Positions 13,787-15,704 of a stretch of DNA of 15,704 nt are shown here, in pieces. Under the pieces are notes generated by a model. The model saw nothing but the letters and a program-made list of their open reading frames with translations. It ran no database searches and had not been told where the DNA came from. Both the position numbers and the translations under genes were made by a program. The first letter of the stretch is position 1, and each line of letters opens with the position of its first letter. This stretch comes from Bradyrhizobiaceae bacterium (GTDB taxonomy: Bacteria; Pseudomonadota; Alphaproteobacteria; Rhizobiales; Hyphomicrobiaceae): contig CANJPN010000079.1 of NCBI GenBank assembly GCA_947475855.1, positions 1 to 15,704 of the forward strand, given 5' to 3'.

Positions 13787-15142
13787 ATGCCAGTGCTGAC
13801 GAGCTTTTTCGCCGAGACTGCCGAATTCAAGGCTGGCCGCTCCTCGCCCTCGCGGTTTCTCGACAAGTGCCTCGCCCGCCTTGATGAGGCCGAGCCGACG
13901 CTCAAGGCCTTCGTTCACCTCGCCGGCCGCGACGCCGCCAAGGCATTGGCCGCCGCATCGGACGCGCGCTGGAAGGCCGGCACGCCACTGTCGCCGATCG
14001 ACGGCCTGCCGATCGTCATCAAGGACATCATCGAAACCGCCGACATGCCCACTGGGCAGGGTTCGCCTTTCTGGGCCGGCACACAGACCCGGCGCGATGC
14101 TGCTTCGGTGCAGGCACTGCGCGAGGCGGGCGCGATCATCCTCGGTAAGACCACGACAACAGAGTACGCGACTTCCGAGCCATTCCATCAGACGACGAAC
14201 CCGCACGATGCCAAGCGCACGCCGGGAGGCTCGTCGAGCGGGACCGCGGCCGCCGTCGGCGCGGGCATCGTCCCCGCAGGGCTCGGCACGCAGGTCGTCG
14301 CTTCGACGCTGCGGCCAGCGAGCTTCTGCGGCTGTGTCGGCTTCAAGCCTAGCGTCGGGGCGCTCAATCGCAGCGGCAGCTTCGATCATCTGAGCCAGAG
14401 CTGCACCGGCATACTGGCTGCTACCCCGGGCGATGCGTGGGTGGTCGCAAGCGCCATTTCTGAGAGAGTGGGGGGCGATCCCGGCTTTCCCGGCTTGATC
14501 GGTCCCGTGCTGCCGTCTGCCGGACGAAAGCCGGCGCGGCTCGCTCTGATCGAGACGGGTGGGTGGGGGAAGACGACGCCCGGCGCACGAGCGGCGCTCG
14601 CCGAGAAGCGCAGCCAGCTCGAAGGCCTCGGCATCGTGATCGCCGACCGCAACTCCGATCCGGACATCGAGGCGTTCGAGCAGGCGATCGCCGATGCACT
14701 GACGCTGACGTTCGACATTTACGACTGGGAGTTCCGCTGGCCTCTACGCAGTTTTGCGCGCGGAGAGCCGGCCATGCTCGGCCAGCAGTTGCGTGCGCGA
14801 CAGGTCGAATGCGCGGGCATGACGATCGACGTCTACCGCGCCAACATCGCGAGGCGCGCCGCGATCCGGCAACGTGCGGCGTGGCTGCTTCAGCGCTATG
14901 ATGCGTTCCTATCTCTGTCTGCGACCGGTGCTGCGCCAGTCGGGCTCGCCTGGACCGGCGATCCTGGCGTGACCGTTGCCGGATCGTTGCTCGGCGGACC
15001 GGCGATGTCGTTGCCGCTCATGGCCGATGAAGGGATGCCGCTCGGTCTGCAGTTGCTGGGTGGCATCGACAAGGATGCCGACCTGTTCGCCGTGGCTGAA
15101 TGGGTTTGGAGCAACCGAGGCCTCATGAAAGGCGCGACGTGA
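13787..15142 (+). CDS. Amidase-signature family protein with altered oxyanion-hole loop
   Basis: This 451-residue protein belongs to the amidase signature family, Ser-cisSer-Lys hydrolases of amides, including GatA, FAAH and malonamidase. Lys79 lies in LPIVIKDIIETA, cis-Ser149 in TPGGSSSGTAAAVG, and nucleophile Ser173 lies 24 residues on, the spacing seen in FAAH and malonamidase. The loop before the nucleophile, normally T-[DQ]-x-G-G-S, reads TQVVAST here, so both oxyanion-hole glycines are replaced by Val171 and Ala172. Activity may be altered or lost. The rest of the region (LRPASFCGCVGFKPS) is well conserved. The start at 13787 (MPVLTSFF) is chosen over a GTG at 13739, which would add 16 atypical residues. 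No strong Shine-Dalgarno was seen. The stop overlaps the DctQ start by one base, tying it to the transporter. Confidence 0.88.
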   Translation: MPVLTSFFAETAEFKAGRSSPSRFLDKCLARLDEAEPTLKAFVHLAGRDAAKALAAASDARWKAGTPLSPIDGLPIVIKDIIETADMPTGQGSPFWAGTQTRRDAASVQALREAGAIILGKTTTTEYATSEPFHQTTNPHDAKRTPGGSSSGTAAAVGAGIVPAGLGTQVVASTLRPASFCGCVGFKPSVGALNRSGSFDHLSQSCTGILAATPGDAWVVASAISERVGGDPGFPGLIGPVLPSAGRKPARLALIETGGWGKTTPGARAALAEKRSQLEGLGIVIADRNSDPDIEAFEQAIADALTLTFDIYDWEFRWPLRSFARGEPAMLGQQLRARQVECAGMTIDVYRANIARRAAIRQRAAWLLQRYDAFLSLSATGAAPVGLAWTGDPGVTVAGSLLGGPAMSLPLMADEGMPLGLQLLGGIDKDADLFAVAEWVWSNRGLMKGAT

Positions 15143-15693
15143 TGACCGAGAGCAAAGCAGGCGCCGCCGAAGCAGGCGTCAGCTATCCGAGCGGCGCTCC
15201 TCCGAGCTTGCCGGTGCGCATCATGAACGTGATTTCGAAGACCTGCCTTCTGTTCTCGGGCCTCGCGCTGGTGATGATCGTGGCGATCAACGGCGTCAAC
15301 GTGTTTTGCCGCTACGTCTTGTTCTGGGCGCTGTCGTGGGCCGAGGAAGCGATGGTCTTCCTGATGATCATCGGCGTTTTCGTCGGCGCGATCACGGTGA
15401 CATGGGAACGTATTCATATTCGCATCGATGCCTTCGTCAATATGATGCACGGCGGCTGGCGGCTCGCGGCCGAGTGGCTCGCCGTCGCGATCACCGCGGC
15501 GGTGCTGCTGCCGATCGGATGGGTCAGCTACGGCGTAGTCGGGAAGCTCTACGCTTTCGACCAGCGGAGCGACGCACTCGACGCACCGGTCTGGATACCG
15601 CAGATGACGATACCTTTCGCGCTCCTGGGCATACCTCTCGTGATGGCACTCGTCCTGCTGTTCCGCGGCGCGGAAGATCGCAAGCCGCACTGA
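15142..15693 (+). CDS. TRAP transporter small permease subunit (DctQ family)
   Basis: This 183-residue protein is the four-helix membrane subunit that pairs with DctM in TRAP transporters. Helices are about 34-54, 69-87, 109-130 and 152-175. The family signature sits between helices 1 and 2: Asn53, Arg57-Tyr58 and SWAEEAMVFLM, with Trp66 and Glu68-Glu69. The cytoplasmic N-terminus (1-27) is Ala/Ser/Pro-rich and longer than common. The ATG (15142-15144) overlaps the last base of the amidase TGA, which implies translational coupling. A longer frame from 15100 would lie inside the amidase and is not favoured. Only 11 bases remain after the stop, and the large subunit DctM is expected to follow outside the window. 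Confidence 0.92.
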   Translation: MTESKAGAAEAGVSYPSGAPPSLPVRIMNVISKTCLLFSGLALVMIVAINGVNVFCRYVLFWALSWAEEAMVFLMIIGVFVGAITVTWERIHIRIDAFVNMMHGGWRLAAEWLAVAITAAVLLPIGWVSYGVVGKLYAFDQRSDALDAPVWIPQMTIPFALLGIPLVMALVLLFRGAEDRKPH

Positions 15694-15704
15694 ACTATTC
15701 TCTA

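Noticed and set aside
13776..13799. ATG at 13776 as an amidase start or leader peptide
   Set aside because: It is out of frame with the amidase and stops after seven codons. No attenuator-like codon run was seen.
14896..15690. A 264-codon minus-strand frame at the right end
   Set aside because: It overlaps the end of the amidase gene and all of DctQ, both strongly supported on the plus strand.

Overview
The window is GC-rich, densely coding bacterial DNA. It most resembles an accessory catabolic region of a free-living proteobacterium, probably an alphaproteobacterium of the Hyphomicrobiales type. That is inferred from gene content: several Bug/TctC binding proteins, a TRAP transporter, a CoxL-like molybdenum hydroxylase, a MarR/HpaB pair and a single-pass OmpA protein. 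No rRNA, tRNA, CRISPR array or insertion sequence was seen.

Layout, left to right. (1) 1-672 is decayed or non-coding sequence: a possible minus-strand reading frame running off the left edge, and the C-terminal stub of a Bug-type binding protein (235-483, minus). (2) 673-4530 runs rightward: a divergent Bug binding protein, a small VOC-fold protein and a large molybdopterin-binding subunit of the xanthine dehydrogenase/CoxL family with no small subunits beside it. (3) 4531-4924 is the C-terminal remnant of an alpha/beta hydrolase with two frameshifts and one in-frame stop. (4) 5061-6041 is a second, canonical Bug protein. (5) A MarR regulator (minus, to 6642) and an HpaB-like flavin monooxygenase (plus, from 6773) diverge from a short region with two back-to-back promoter-like sequences and a palindrome. 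(6) A large OmpA-domain envelope protein lies on the minus strand (8312-10264). (7) A GST and an amidohydrolase-2 family protein form a rightward pair. (8) The right end is a TRAP transporter locus: DctP-type binding protein, a strong terminator-like hairpin, an amidase, and DctQ overlapping the amidase stop by one base. The large permease DctM would be expected just past the right edge.

Taken together the content suggests uptake and breakdown of aromatic or amide-bearing carboxylates: binding proteins for capture, HpaB-like ring hydroxylation under MarR control, molybdenum hydroxylase, GST, amidohydrolase and amidase chemistry. The substrate cannot be read from the sequence. Several enzymes lack their usual partners here (CoxS/CoxM, HpaC, TctA/TctB). 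Three positions stand out: an apparent Tyr/His exchange in the HpaB pocket, a substituted oxyanion-hole loop in the amidase, and the amidase's position inside the TRAP locus.
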